Positions 17,939 through 33,727 of a stretch of DNA of 64,000 bases are shown here, piece after piece. Location: positions 24,924,565 through 24,988,564 of the forward strand of contig CM028913.1 of assembly GCA_016801845.1 (NCBI GenBank), written 5' to 3'. Under the pieces are notes generated by a model that searched no databases, was not told the DNA's origin, and saw only the letters and a program-made list of their open reading frames with translations. Source of the stretch: Polydactylus sextarius. Taxonomy: Eukaryota > Chordata > Actinopteri > Polynemidae. Each line of letters begins with the position of its first letter. Position 1 is the stretch's first letter. The translations under genes were made by a program, and so were the position numbers.

Positions 17939-20900
17939 TCAGAGTGTGTGTTCCCGCGGCGGCAGCGTGTGCAGCACCTGGTCAAGCAGCTGCAGCGCTC
18001 GGTGCAGGTGAACCTCCAACCAGCAGGGGGTGTCTTTGATGCTTTGTCGAGGGTAATCACACCCCCAACCTTTAACGAAGCTTAGACGTACGATGCACAA
18101 CCTGCGCAGATCGTCCACCCCCAGACCTGAACACAGACAGGAAGTGAGAACACACACCTGACACCTGTTGAATCTGTGGTAAAGATTAACTAAGACGCCG
18201 TGTTGCTGTTCGATGTGAATGAACACATGGAGCTGATAACGACACCTGTAAAGTCATGTGACATCAGTGAAGTCAGGTGATAGTGGAGGGAACATCGCCC
18301 CCACATGGACAGAGACGCTGCCCATGTGTCCATATGATCTCTGCTCCCTCAAGTCTAGTTCTCACTAGTTGACTCCACCAGTGGTCTCCAGTGGTGGTGT
18401 CTGGTGGACTTGGTCCTCTGATGGTTGGTGAATCATCAGTTAATGATCATAATGTGTGAACAGCCCTAACGACTCCATCAGAGGCCGTCGGGACCTGGTC
18501 TGAGACCGGGACTGGATCTGTCATGTTAGAAAACTGGAGGAGTCTGAAGAGACTGACAAAGAGCGACAGCCAATCAGAGGAGGGATGTGAGATAAATGCT
18601 GCTGCCGTCTCACTGATTCACTCACAACCACGTTTAAAAGTCTGACGTTTTAACGCTTTTTCTTTCATTTTCACTTTCTACAAACTCCCCGCGTCTGATC
18701 CAGATGTTACCCGGTACCGGGGAGGTCTGCCGCTGATTTCAGCTCCACCGTGAAAACCAGCGTGTTGCCATGGTGATGTTTACACGCCGGACGTAGAGTT
18801 TGGTGACGTCACGGTGTGATCAGGAGTCAATCACTGACAAGTCTTGTAGTGTGAACACTACAGGTCTCAGACCAGTTGTTGAGACTCCAGATCATCAACA
18901 AGTCACCAACGATCACGACAGAGACCGAGACTCACAAATCCTTGGTAAAGTCTGGTAGTTTGAACTAGACTTCAGAGATCTGACCTGCTCAAGTTACTGG
19001 GTTTAACACATTAATACACAGCTCAGGACCAGGACCAAGATTAGGGTCTGCTGTGGTGTCAGTTTTGATCTTTACATGTGATGCTTCTCCGTCATGTGAC
19101 AGGAAGTAAAGCAGGGACTTTTCATCACAGACACAAAAATCATTTCATCATCATTTTCATCACAGACAATAAAGATAAAAAGTTACATTGTTACAACATC
19201 ACCAGGTTACATATTAAAGGTGATAAAACTTGTGATATTATAAGCCGGGATCAATAAAGTATCTCTGTTTTCTCATTTGTCCACAGAGAGACAGGCAGAT
19301 GATACTCACTGAGGGCGGGGCCGATCCCTCCCACACCGTTTGCTCCAGGAATCGCACCGACAACCGCAGCCTGAGATGTTAGAGACGACTGAGCTGCTGC
19401 TGCTGCCTGTTGCTGCATCTGTCTATGGCACTGACGCAGGTCAAACACCTGAAGACAGACAGACAGGTGAGACACAGACAGGTGAGACATAGACAGACAG
19501 GTGAGACACAGACAGGTGAGACACAGACAGACAGGTGAGACACAGACAGGTGAGACATAGACAGACAGGTGAGACACAGACAGGTGAGACATAGACAGAC
19601 AGGTGAGACACAGACAGGTGAGACACAGACAGGTGAGACATAGACAGACAGGTGAGACAGATGAAGTATGCAGGACAGTCCTCGTGACTTCACACTCACC
19701 TTGATGTACGCTCCTGGGTAGATCTTGTGGACTCCGTCTCCAGGAGCTCGTCCCGCCTCTCGGTCCAGGTAGAAACTCTGGACAAATACTGAGTGGTCGC
19801 TAAGGCAACGCATCCAGACGTCCCCATCCCCTCGACACTCAAGCTGAATCCCCCGACCGATGTGCAGCCTGCGGGACAATCACAGAGACAGAGGACAAAA
19901 GAGGATTAGAGTCAGACAAACACGAGGGACAGAACCTGAGGAGGATGTCCCCTCCTGTCCACACCTGGCTCGGTGGCTGGACGCCGTGCGGTGGACGTTG
20001 CTCAGTTGTCCCAGACAGAAACGATCTCCCCCTGAAGGATCCACGTATCCATCCACCGTCACTAGGGGACAACTGGACGGGACCTTGAACATCTCCCCCA
20101 CCTGGACGTCCAACTCGAAGTAGGAGATGGAGCACCAGAACTCTGGACCTGAGGGACATGAGGACAGAGTGAGACGTCCAGCAGAGACAGAGACGTGGAC
20201 ATGTGGACGGTGTTGGTACCTGGGTGGTTGGACACCGGCTGAGGGTAGGGGGCGCTGCTGTGATGCTGGGACCCTGCAGAACAAACACACTCAGTATCAT
20301 GTGGCTCAGTGTCACGGCTCTAACATGTCACATGGTCGGTCACATGATCCTACAGAAGTGCGTGCTGGGCGCGTGGGGGTGATGATGTAATGGAGGCTGC
20401 TGGTGGCTCCGCCCACTCTGCTGGGGTCCTGCGGGGCTGTAGGGGGCGGGGCTGTTACCTGTCCAGGCGACTGCAGAGACACACGGGACAGTTTCACCTG
20501 ATATTTACTGCTAATGATGCTACTGCTATAGCTACTAATGCAGCTAATGCTAACATTGCTACTGCTAATAATAATGTAACTTTTAATGCTACTGCTGCTA
20601 CAGTGGCTATTTGTCTGCTACTACTATTGCAAATGCCAACAGCTAATGCGGAAGCTACTGCTGCAACACTTCTGCTAATGTTACAGCTGCTAATTCTGCT
20701 TGTGTAGCTATCTGCTAATGCTAATGCTAATGCTACTAATGCTAACTATCCACTAGTACTACTACTACTATTATTGCAAATGCTACAACAGGTAATGCCA
20801 CTATTGCTAAAGCTACTGTTATTGCTTAGGCTACTGCCGCTAATAGTCTATCTATTACTGCAGCTACGATTGCTAATGCTACCACAGCTACAACCCCCCC

Positions 20901-21437
20901 ACGTTACCAGCAGTACAGTACCAGGTGTGGGGGGGCTGCTGTACTCGGAGCTCTGGTGCGGTGAGGTGGGGGTGGGCGGGTGAGGAGGGTGAGGAGGCTG
21001 AGGGGTGTGTGGGGGGTTGGGGTGAGGCGGAGAGGCCTGACCGCCATGGTTATGAGGCAGAGCGATCTGAAGCAGACCCAGAGCCTCGCCCCCGACTCCC
21101 CCACCAACCCCACCCCCGCTCCTCCCGCAGCCCCCGGTGGTGGTTGACAGAACTGCAGCCGTCATGGAGCTGCCCCCTGCAGGACAGACAGCGTCAGTGC
21201 ATCTCATCAGGAAACAGTAAACAGTTGATAGAAGTGTGTCGGACACAGACCTGGAGGAGACAGAGGCATGCTGGGATACATGGCAGGGGGGCGGGGCTGT
21301 ATATAGGGGTCAGGGTGGGGGGGCAGGTCGATCTGTAGACAATCCTGAATAAACTCTTCCTTTATCAGAGTCTGAGGACCTGAGGACAAGAGACGCCAGA
21401 GGACAGACCAAACATGACACACACTGTAACACACTGA

Positions 21438-21472
<35 letters not shown>

Positions 21473-21790
21473 GAGGACACGCTGAAACCCAAACACACAC
21501 ATTGAAACACAGTGTTTGTTTGAAGCTGCGACCACATCATCACCGTCTGTGATGTGACCGTGTGGTCGGCGTGTTGACGTGTGGATCATGTGACAGTGGT
21601 GTGTCTACCTCCAGCAGCGGGGGGCGCCACCCTCTCGTAGTGGTACGGATTCACACACACGCTGTCGTACTTCAGGTCAAACGCAAACTGACAGAACTTG
21701 ACGTGTTTCAGCTCGTTTTTATGGAGGTCAGGCCAACGCCAGAGACGAGCGTAGATCACATGAGGGAAACCTTTCCTCCCAGCTACCTGT

Positions 21791-21845
<55 letters not shown>

Positions 21846-21985
21846 ACACACACAGACATACACACACACACACACACACACTCAGACAGGTGAGACACAG
21901 ACAGACAAGAATCCTTCATGGAAATGTAAATAAAATCTCTGTGAGAACAAACTGAGTCACAGTGAGCAGAGGTTACCATGGAAAC

Positions 21986-22026
<41 letters not shown>

Positions 22027-22400
22027 CAGTATTAACGTGTCAGGCCAAACCACAACCATGACATCATGTCTGACCTCACTGAGGTCCACAGACAGTTTAA
22101 CCCTACACACACACACACACACACACACAGTCCAGACTAAACAGAACCATGAGCTGAGGATGACTATGACTAAAAATCTCACTTTAATATTCAGACTCAG
22201 CTGAACTCGGGACCAGGACCAGGACCTGGACCTGGTCCTGGTAAAAGTTCTAAAAACACAGACAAGAAGAAGTGAACTAATCTGTAACATCAGCAGGTGT
22301 TGGTGGCCTCTGATTGGCTGGTGTTCAGGGTCAGAGGTCACTGAGGGTCAAATACAGGAAGAGTTTTATAGTGAAGACGTTGTCAGCCAGAGCAGAGTGT

Positions 22401-22438
<38 letters not shown>

Positions 22439-22944
22439 AAGTGAAGGGCAGGGATAAGACTGTAGACAAAACACACACAGACACACACACTTGCCTCTAC
22501 AAGTCACTCTGCCTTTTACTTTAAAGCGTAAAGATACGATTCAGCATGAAGACCTGACGTTGACAGACAAGGACCTGGGTCATGATCAGGACCAGCACCT
22601 GGACCAGGACTAGGACCACAACCAGGACCCTGATGTACTCATGTGATGAATCATTTTCTTCATATTATCTTCATAACATATGAACATGTGTCTGATCCGG
22701 TCCAGACTGATCCTCGTCCAGACTGATCCGGTCCAGACTGATCCGGTCCAGTCTGATCCAGTCCAGTCTGACCCAGTCCAGACAGGATTAAATAAAGTTT
22801 CCACTTCCTGTTCTTGGAAAATATCTGACTCATTGTTTTAAATAAAAATGTGATGTTTTTAACTCAGTCGCTGTCGAGACGTTTCTTACAGTGTAGAAAG
22901 AAACTTCGTGGTTTGTGATCCAACAACTGAGACGTGTTCACATT

Positions 22945-23025
<81 letters not shown>

Positions 23026-23130
23026 CTGGCTTAACTCTTAACTCCTCCTCTTTCCTGTGTTTCAGACAAAACAAGCAGCCTGCCCTTCCTCCTCCTCATC
23101 CTCCTCCTCATTCAGGCGGAGGGAAACATA

Positions 23131-23206
<76 letters not shown>

Positions 23207-24347
23207 GAGTCTCTGACACTGTTACATCAGATTTTCTGTTTCTGTTCAGAACCTGCTGCTCGTTCCACTGATCTGTTAAAGGCTCCACAGGTTCTACAGC
23301 AGAAATCAGTGTTCAACTGAAACTGAACCAGGTTCTACTGAAACTGGACCAGGTTCTACCAGGTTCTAACATACTACATAACTTTATGTCACGTTGCCCA
23401 TTCATCCTGACAAACTAGTGAACGTGTCATGTGTTTGGACACAGAGTCCAGGTTCTGGGTCTGGATTTTCATCTGAGGATCCAGTTGAACAGAAAGAGGT
23501 TCTTGGTGGTGTCCATAAGTTCTAGAACAGGTTCTGGTGTCAGACGTCAGAAGTCTGGTGCTACTGACAGGTTTCAGTTTTATTTGTAAATGTTCCTGTT
23601 GAACTGGAGCAAGTTCAGTCAGTTCAATCTGGATTCTTCAGAGACTGAAATGTGATCCAGGTTTATAGACGGTCTGTCTGGTACTGAGAGAACCTGATGG
23701 AGAACCTGATGGAGAACCTGATGGAGAACCTGATGGAGAACCTGATGGAGAACCTGATGGAGAACTGTGAGTCAGATGGAGCTGATCATGTGATCAGAAG
23801 TAAAATCTAAAGTCTGAATTTTGTAGATTCAAGTGTCAAAATGAATAAATGTTAATGATCCTAAGTTTAACCTGTTGAACTTTACATGTAGAGTTTAACA
23901 TGTTAAACTCTACATGTAAAGTTCAACAGGTTAAACTTAGGATCATGTGAAACTTTCCATGTTTAACTCAACACGTTTGTATTTAAAGTGACTAAACAGA
24001 GACATTTAATAAACGACAGAACGACTGAGACGTTAATGGTGCTGACTGATTGATCGACGACTCATCAGGATCAGGTCATGTGACGCGTGTCTGAGGCGTC
24101 CTACCTGCAGACGTCCGTCCAGTGTCCTCTGGATGGTGACACACTTGCTGGGGTGGACGCCGTTGGTGGTGACGGCGGTGATGAGCGAATCCAGCTCGTC
24201 TTTCTTCTCCTTCAGCTTCTTCACCAGACTCTCGATGGCGCGTTTGGCGAAGCCTTCGTTCTCGCCGCCCTGACGGTGACACATCAGGCTGTGAACGATG
24301 CTGAGGCAGGCATCACTGCTGCTGGGGGGCGGGGCCAGCACCGACAT
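17939..24347 (-). CDS. Co-Smad, SMAD4-like (candidate extra SMAD4 ohnologue)
   Basis: Ten coding exons: 24347-24105, 21786-21609, 21379-21251, 21176-20922, 20470-20354, 20273-20220, 20148-19965, 19868-19700, 19448-19310 and 18126-17939. Phases agree throughout and give 551 residues (human SMAD4 552). The MH1 domain (about residues 10-140) keeps SKCVTIQRTLDGRLQ, the DNA-binding hairpin VAGRKGFPHVIYARLWRWPD and the zinc ligands in KFCQFAF, SVCVNPYHYE. The linker is divergent and rich in Pro, Gly and His. MH2 (about 320-551) keeps PEFWCSISYFELDVQVGE, DGYVDPSGGDRFCLGQLSNV, ARLHIGRG, LRQCHRQMQQQAAAAAQ and FVKGWGCDYPRQSI. There is no C-terminal SSxS, as expected for a co-Smad. It would pair with receptor-activated Smads in TGF-beta/BMP signalling. 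MSVLAPPPSSSDACLSIVHS is the N-terminus. Position in a 1q21-like block, not an 18q21-like one, suggests a paralogue distinct from smad4a/b; Xenopus smad4.2/smad10 is a comparison. Confidence 0.93.
19450..19660. repeat. Minisatellite AGACAGGTGAGACACAGAC
   Basis: About ten imperfect copies (AGACAGACAGGTGAGACAC, some with ATAG) fill the intron between the SMAD4-like exons ending at 19,700 and starting at 19,448. Confidence 0.9.
20510..20890. repeat. TAATGCTACTGC-rich simple-sequence region
   Basis: Degenerate GCTAAT/GCTACT trinucleotide-based repeats occupy the SMAD4-like intron 20,471-20,921. The Ala/Thr/Asn- and Leu-rich frames here are repeat artefacts. Confidence 0.75.
21789..22130. repeat. 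CA/TG microsatellite cluster in SMAD4-like intron 2
   Basis: CA runs at 21,790-21,840 and 21,859-21,880, a TG run at 21,989-22,022 and CA at 22,105-22,128. The first run directly precedes the acceptor of exon 21,786-21,609. Confidence 0.85.
22947..23204. repeat. Two long CA microsatellites
   Basis: CA runs at about 22,947-23,020 and 23,128-23,202, separated by about 105 bp of unique, TCC-rich sequence, in SMAD4-like intron 2. Confidence 0.9.
23688..23767. repeat. 12-bp tandem repeat AGAACCTGATGG
   Basis: Six near-perfect copies in SMAD4-like intron 2. Confidence 0.9.
23855..23946. repeat. Perfect 92-bp palindrome
   Basis: The sequence from AATGATCCTAAG to CTTAGGATCATT is its own reverse complement with no spacer, centred at 23,900/23,901 (TTTAACA/TGTTAAA). 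It lies in SMAD4-like intron 2 between exons 24,105 and 21,786. No coding content. Confidence 0.9.
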
Positions 24348-24719
24348 GGTCACCTGAGGGGGGCGGGGCGAAGAGCGTTAAACATACAGAGTTCACATTA
24401 TAATTCAACAACCAATAAACAAAACTATAAACAACAAAACAAACAAACAAACATGTGTGAGTGGGAACAAGTGGACATGGCCTGAGCATCAGTTATGACG
24501 GTAAAGTACAGCAGGAGGTGGAGCCTGCTGAATGGTATTGATAAGTGAAGCTGATCTGTGATCAGTTCTCCTCTGTTCACTTGAGGAGTTAAATTATTGC
24601 ATCATCAGTTTAAAATATGTGGATGCCAATGATGTCATCGTTTAATCTGACTAATCAGCTGCCACTAAGCAAGACATTCACTGAATAATTATCCAATCAT
24701 ATAAATCTGACTGATGATG

Positions 24720-25145
24720 GACTGACAGGTGAAGAGACAGAGAGACAGACAGACAGACAGGTGAAGAGACAGACAGACATAGAGACAGACAGGTGAAGAG
24801 ACAGACAGACAGAGAGACAGACAGGTGAAGAGACAGACAGAGAGACAGACAGGTGAAGAGACAGACAGACATAGAGACAGACAGGTGAAGAGACAGACAG
24901 ACAGACAGGTGAACATACAGACAGACAGGTGAAGAGACAGACAGGTAAATAAACAGACAGACAGAGAGACAGACAGGTGAAGAGACAGACAGACAGGTGA
25001 AGAGACAGACAGACAGACAGGTGAACATACAGACAGACAGGTGAAGAGACAGACAGACAGACAGGTGAAGAGACAGACAGGTGAATAAACAAACAGACAG
25101 GTGAACAGACAGACAGACAGACAGACAGAGAGACAGACAGGTGAA
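24720..25145. repeat. Minisatellite AGACAGACAGGTGAAGAGAC
   Basis: A long array of (ACAG)n GTGAAGAGACAG units of variable length fills most of the first intron of the SMAD4-like gene. It is related in sequence to the array at 19,450-19,660. All open frames here are repeat artefacts. Confidence 0.92.
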
Positions 25146-25224
25146 CAGTTGCCGCAGCATCAACAGTTGTCAGATCCTCCGGACAGGGGATGAAACCTCA
25201 GCGGGCTGTGTCAGCTCTACTCAC

Positions 25225-25330
25225 CGGGTCTCGTGTCTCTCTGCTCGGCTGTGATCCGCTGCCTGTGACGCTGAGACCGGCTGCGGGTCCGTCGGTGTGT
25301 GTCGGTGTCCTCGGTCTGATCCAGACTGAC
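25225..25330 (-). other. Predicted non-coding first exon of the SMAD4-like gene
   Basis: On the minus strand, CGAGACCCG is followed by GTGAGT (donor at 25,224). The next exon starts at 24,353 after a CAG acceptor, six bases before the ATG at 24,347. The 5' end is a guess; GC-rich DNA and a 25-base G run lie just beyond. Confidence 0.5.
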
Positions 25331-25370
25331 TGTCTGCTCACTGAGAGGCAGCGCGGAGGGGGGTGGGGTT

Positions 25371-25402
25371 GGGGGGGGGGGGGGGGGGGGGGGGGTGGGG
25401 GG
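25371..25402. repeat. Homopolymeric G run next to the SMAD4-like first exon
   Basis: Twenty-five consecutive G, one T, then six G on the plus strand. This is an exceptional G tract with quadruplex potential close to the inferred transcription start. Confidence 0.9.
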
Positions 25403-25776
25403 CTGTGTCATGCCCGACAACCAGACATAACAGGAAGTCAGCAGATGTCTGGACTTAGAAAATAAGAGTCAGAGTCACAGTCCTGGTCTAGAGTCTGGAG
25501 GAACCTCCAGCTCTTTATCTGACAGTTACTAAACACTAAACTACCACAGTTTACACACTGTAGTGTACATATGGATAATTTATATAACTACATACATATT
25601 TATCTCCTCAAGACAATAATAAATAAAGCTCATACTGTAGTCATACGCACGCGCAAGCACGCACGCACTATGGTTAAACTTTTATTTTGAAGGCTGCGGT
25701 CGGAAGTGAATCTCGTTGTTTATTTTGAAGTTCCGTCAGAAAGTTTGTTTGTGCGCGTGACAACTCATCTAACTGT

Positions 25777-25809
<33 letters not shown>

Positions 25810-26939
25810 GGGGGGGGTGTTACCATGGTTACCAGGTGAGTGACAGACAGAGGAGAACAGCGCCATCTGGTGGTGATGACAGCGCGGTTATAATTAAAAA
25901 GGACACGAGAAATTTTACATTTACAGTTTTATATTTTCCTAGTTAAAAGATAAATTAATAAATATGAACTATTTCTGTTGTGTCATTATTTGAAATAACA
26001 GTTTTATTTTGACAGAATTATTTTAGTGCAGTAATTTCACATGAAAATATTAACATTTTATTTATTTTATTAATATTAAACAGCTGGATATGTCTGATAT
26101 GCGCTGATTAAACTGTGATATAAAATCGGTCATGACAAAAGAAAAAATAATATGGTTCAGCGAGAAGCAAACCGCCGTTATCTTGTGCTAACTGGTGTTA
26201 GCTTGTGCTAGCCGGTATTAGCCGCCTTTAGCTGGTGTTAGCTGCTATTCTCACGGTTAATGAGTTAAAGTTTCATGTTAGCTGTTTCGTTACTAAATAC
26301 TAACAAACCCACGGTGGTTAAGTTTCGGTAAATTAGGCTAAGTTTAGCCGTTAGCCGGTGGAGCGCTAACGTTAGCATCTGTCGTTTATGCTAACCTACA
26401 GCTAAAGCTAGCGGATTAGCTTTGTGGGTAGTGACGTCACTGTGCGACACTAGAGACGGTAACAGGTGTGTCCGGTCATAACGAAGGTAAACTAACCGCT
26501 AAAGAACACTACAACCCTTTTAAATTAATATATTTATGTCTTATTTGTAATATTTATATATTTAATATTTATATCTGTAGCTGTTTTAACAATTACAATA
26601 GTTGTTTTTATAAATTATTAATGTCTAGTAAAAAACAACATGGCGGCGAACCGTTTGAAAACAGCGATTCTTAACATTTCGTGATTTATTTTCGAATAAA
26701 ACACAATTAAAAGAGCTAAGTTAAATGTCGGCGGATCGTTGTGGTCTAATCTCGGATCCAGCTCCGGTTTGACCCGGATCCGGAGCTTGATCACTTAAAA
26801 ACCTGTATTTACGTCGGTTTATTTTTAGCGCGGTGTGTCGGTGTGAACGGACACAGCCTGTTAATTAACTGAATGTGCTTCAGCTGCGTTTATACCAAAA
26901 CTTTCATCAAACCGTCACAGTTTGTTAGTTGCAGCTGAA
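25403..26939. other. Intergenic region between two divergent genes
   Basis: The SMAD4-like gene (minus) and the CHTOP-like gene (plus) diverge from here. Contents: a TG/G microsatellite at 25,780-25,817, AT-rich DNA at 25,900-26,150, and a run of GCTAGC/GTTAGC motifs at 26,180-26,420. No further gene is recognised. Confidence 0.5.
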
Positions 26940-28356
26940 ATGAGGCCGAGAAACAGGAAAACGTTGACTGAGTCCAAACCGGGTCCGGTGGTCCTGAAGA
27001 GTAAGTCTGCAACGTCTCTGCACGAGCGGTGAGTTACGTCACTTACACCATCTCTGACGTAATCAACGTACATTCACATATGAGACAAATTAGTGGTTTT
27101 TGTTTCTGTTTGTGCTGCAGCTTCTCTCAGGTTCTGTTCGACCAGCAGACCCAGTCCAGGTCCATGCATTTTAATCCAGACCTGCCTCAGATGGTCCTGC
27201 TGGTGAAGGAGGAGCCACAGGTGAGTCAGAGCTGTCGATCAATCATAGGCGAGGATCTCACCTGCTCACATGACTCATGACCAATTTTTAAAAAAATCAG
27301 AAATAGAATAATAAATATTTGTAATTATTTAACGTAACAGTTTTTAAATCTGTTTTCACTCTGACAATGATGTGAACCATTTATTAAAGCAGTAGCAGGG
27401 GGTGAAGACTTAATGGACGTTAGCATCTGTCTCTGCTCAAAGACCCGGACACAGTTGTCCATGTGCTGTCTCAGTTCTGTCCTCACAGTCCAGATCTCTG
27501 GTCCTCAACTGGTTCCTGTTGCACCTTGAGAACAAAGAGCAGCGTCTGGACTCGACTCGGCTGGAGGTACCCAGCGACTCGTCTCCACGTTGCCTCCAGA
27601 CAGAGAGGCTTCTGGAGCTTCATGAACAAATACAGGAGGAGGAGGTTCACCTTCACCTGCAGGGGTGAGGAGGAGGAGGAGGAGGAGGAGGAGGGGGAGG
27701 GAGGGAGGAGGAGGAGGAGGAGGAGGAGGAGGACGAATGGTGGAGGTACATCACTGAGCTGTTCTCTCCTGTGTCTGTTTCCTCTGCAGCTGGAGGAAAC
27801 CTGCAGTGTGGAATAGGTCAGAGACGCCTGAGGATGAACAAACAGAGACTGACTACAGGTCAGTTCATGAGCAGAACTGGTCCAGGTTCAGGTCTGGACA
27901 CGATCCAACTGATCTCAGATCAGATTCACAAACTAAAGCAAACTAATGTGATTAGATTTTATTCATCTTTTGTTCATTAATTCAGCATTATTATATTTAT
28001 AACTGAATGGATCTGGATTGGTCCTGATCATGATCCTGGTCCTGATTTTGATCTTAGTTCTTTTTTGATTCAGTTCTTTCTGATACAAACACCTGATCCT
28101 GAATCTGATTTCTCCTGAAGAGACGCAGCAGAGGCTCCTACAGAGAGGCGTGGCTGTAACTTTGAGAGAGCATGGCTCCGACAAAGGCTTCGTCCTGACC
28201 AGGAAGCAGCTGGACACACAGCTGGACGACTACATGTCCGTGTCCAAGAGCAGGTTGGACCAGCAGCTGGACGATTACATGTCCATGTCCCGCAGACGAC
28301 TGGACACTGAACTGGACGAGTACATGTCGATGGTCGGGGACGCTCAGTGGGACTGA
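26940..28356 (+). CDS. CHTOP-like TREX mRNA-export adaptor (paralogue without the RGG region)
   Basis: Exons seen: 26940-27028, 27121-27220, 27489-27664, 27790-27858 and 28121-28356. The N-terminus carries VVLKSKSATSLHERFSQVL, matching the CHTOP VVLKS-MSLNERF region. Exon 3 encodes a helical Leu/Glu-rich segment (LVLNWFLLHLENKEQRLDS). Exon 5 ends with three tandem copies of the FoP-duplication / UAP56-binding motif: QLDTQLDDYMS, RLDQQLDDYMS and RLDTELDEYMS; human CHTOP has two. The Gly-Arg-rich PRMT1-target centre of CHTOP was not found. CHTOP binds UAP56/NXF1 in TREX (family knowledge). One caveat: exon 3 ends in phase 2, whereas the last exon in its LDDYM frame needs phase 1, and exon 4 (69 nt) cannot fix it. 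An exon border is wrong, an exon is missing, or the copy is broken. Family confidence is good; the structure is uncertain. Confidence 0.72.
27667..27733. repeat. GGA-rich purine tract
   Basis: (GGA)n and GGGAGG tract directly after the predicted donor at 27,665 of the CHTOP-like gene. Confidence 0.85.
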
Positions 28357-28533
28357 GATGGCGTTTGCGGCGAGGGATCGGGGGGGGGCGGGTTTATTTG
28401 AAGGACAGAACACTAACTTTAGTTTTCAAGAAAGTTTGAGGAGTGAAAGATGCTGGTTCGAGTGCACTTCACTGACCTCACTGTGTGTGGGAGCTTTGTG
28501 TTTCTGAGGCTCTGATTCTGTTTAAAACATTTT

Positions 28534-28539
28534 AATAAA
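28534..28539 (+). terminator. Polyadenylation signal, CHTOP-like gene
   Basis: AATAAA about 180 bases after the stop codon TGA (28,354-28,356). Confidence 0.6.
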
Positions 28540-28924
28540 AGATGTTAATGTTCAACTGCTCTTCATCATCAACTTTCAGATCTTTAATATAAAGTATTAA
28601 AAACACAGCTCTGACAGTGTGAGCTCTGAGTACGGAGGCTCGGAGCGGACAAACTTCACATTATTATTTAAATCCTGTGTCTGATTCCTGATAATCAATG
28701 AAAAGAAAACATCACCAGCTGTTTTCTCTGGATCATAAGATAAAGTTTGACCCTTATCAGCCTCTGTAGCACCACACACTGTATCACCAGGTATCAATAA
28801 CGTGTCACGCTACACTGATCAATAACTGGTCAGGTGGATTTAATTACCAGCTGTTGTGTCATCTGTGACCAGCAGGTGGCAGCAGCTCATTGTCAATAAC
28901 AGCAGACCACAACTTAGTGAATCT

Positions 28925-28930
28925 TTTATT
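28925..28930 (-). terminator. Polyadenylation signal, C1orf54-like gene
   Basis: AATAAA on the minus strand, about 290 bases beyond the stop at 29,218. The gene is convergent with the CHTOP-like gene. Confidence 0.5.
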
Positions 28931-29217
28931 AAAAGAATCATAGAAAAAATGAGTCAACTGATCAGAGTTATTGATTAGAAATCAATCAGCTGTTACACTG
29001 ACAGAAACTTGAGACTGTTCATCAACAGGATGTGATGTCAGCAGATTATTGACGACATCCAGACGGTGATCAGTTTCTGATCAGCTGCTGGTCAGAGGTC
29101 AGTCCTGCAGAAGGAGACAGACGGAGGTCAGTGACACAGATTTGATCCAGATCAAACAGAACCAGGTTTAGACTCAGACCTGGGTCTCACCTGTCTGTCC
29201 TTGGCTCCAACCCCCGA

Positions 29218-33727
<4,510 letters not shown>

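Noticed and set aside
20390..20983. Ala/Thr/Asn-rich and Leu-rich plus-strand frames
   Set aside because: Degenerate GCTAAT/GCTACT repeats in a SMAD4-like intron; no splice or start context.
24678..25163. Minus-strand frames of 75-161 codons (Leu-Ser-Val-Cys repeats)
   Set aside because: Translation of the AGACAGACAGGTGAAGAG minisatellite in a SMAD4-like intron.
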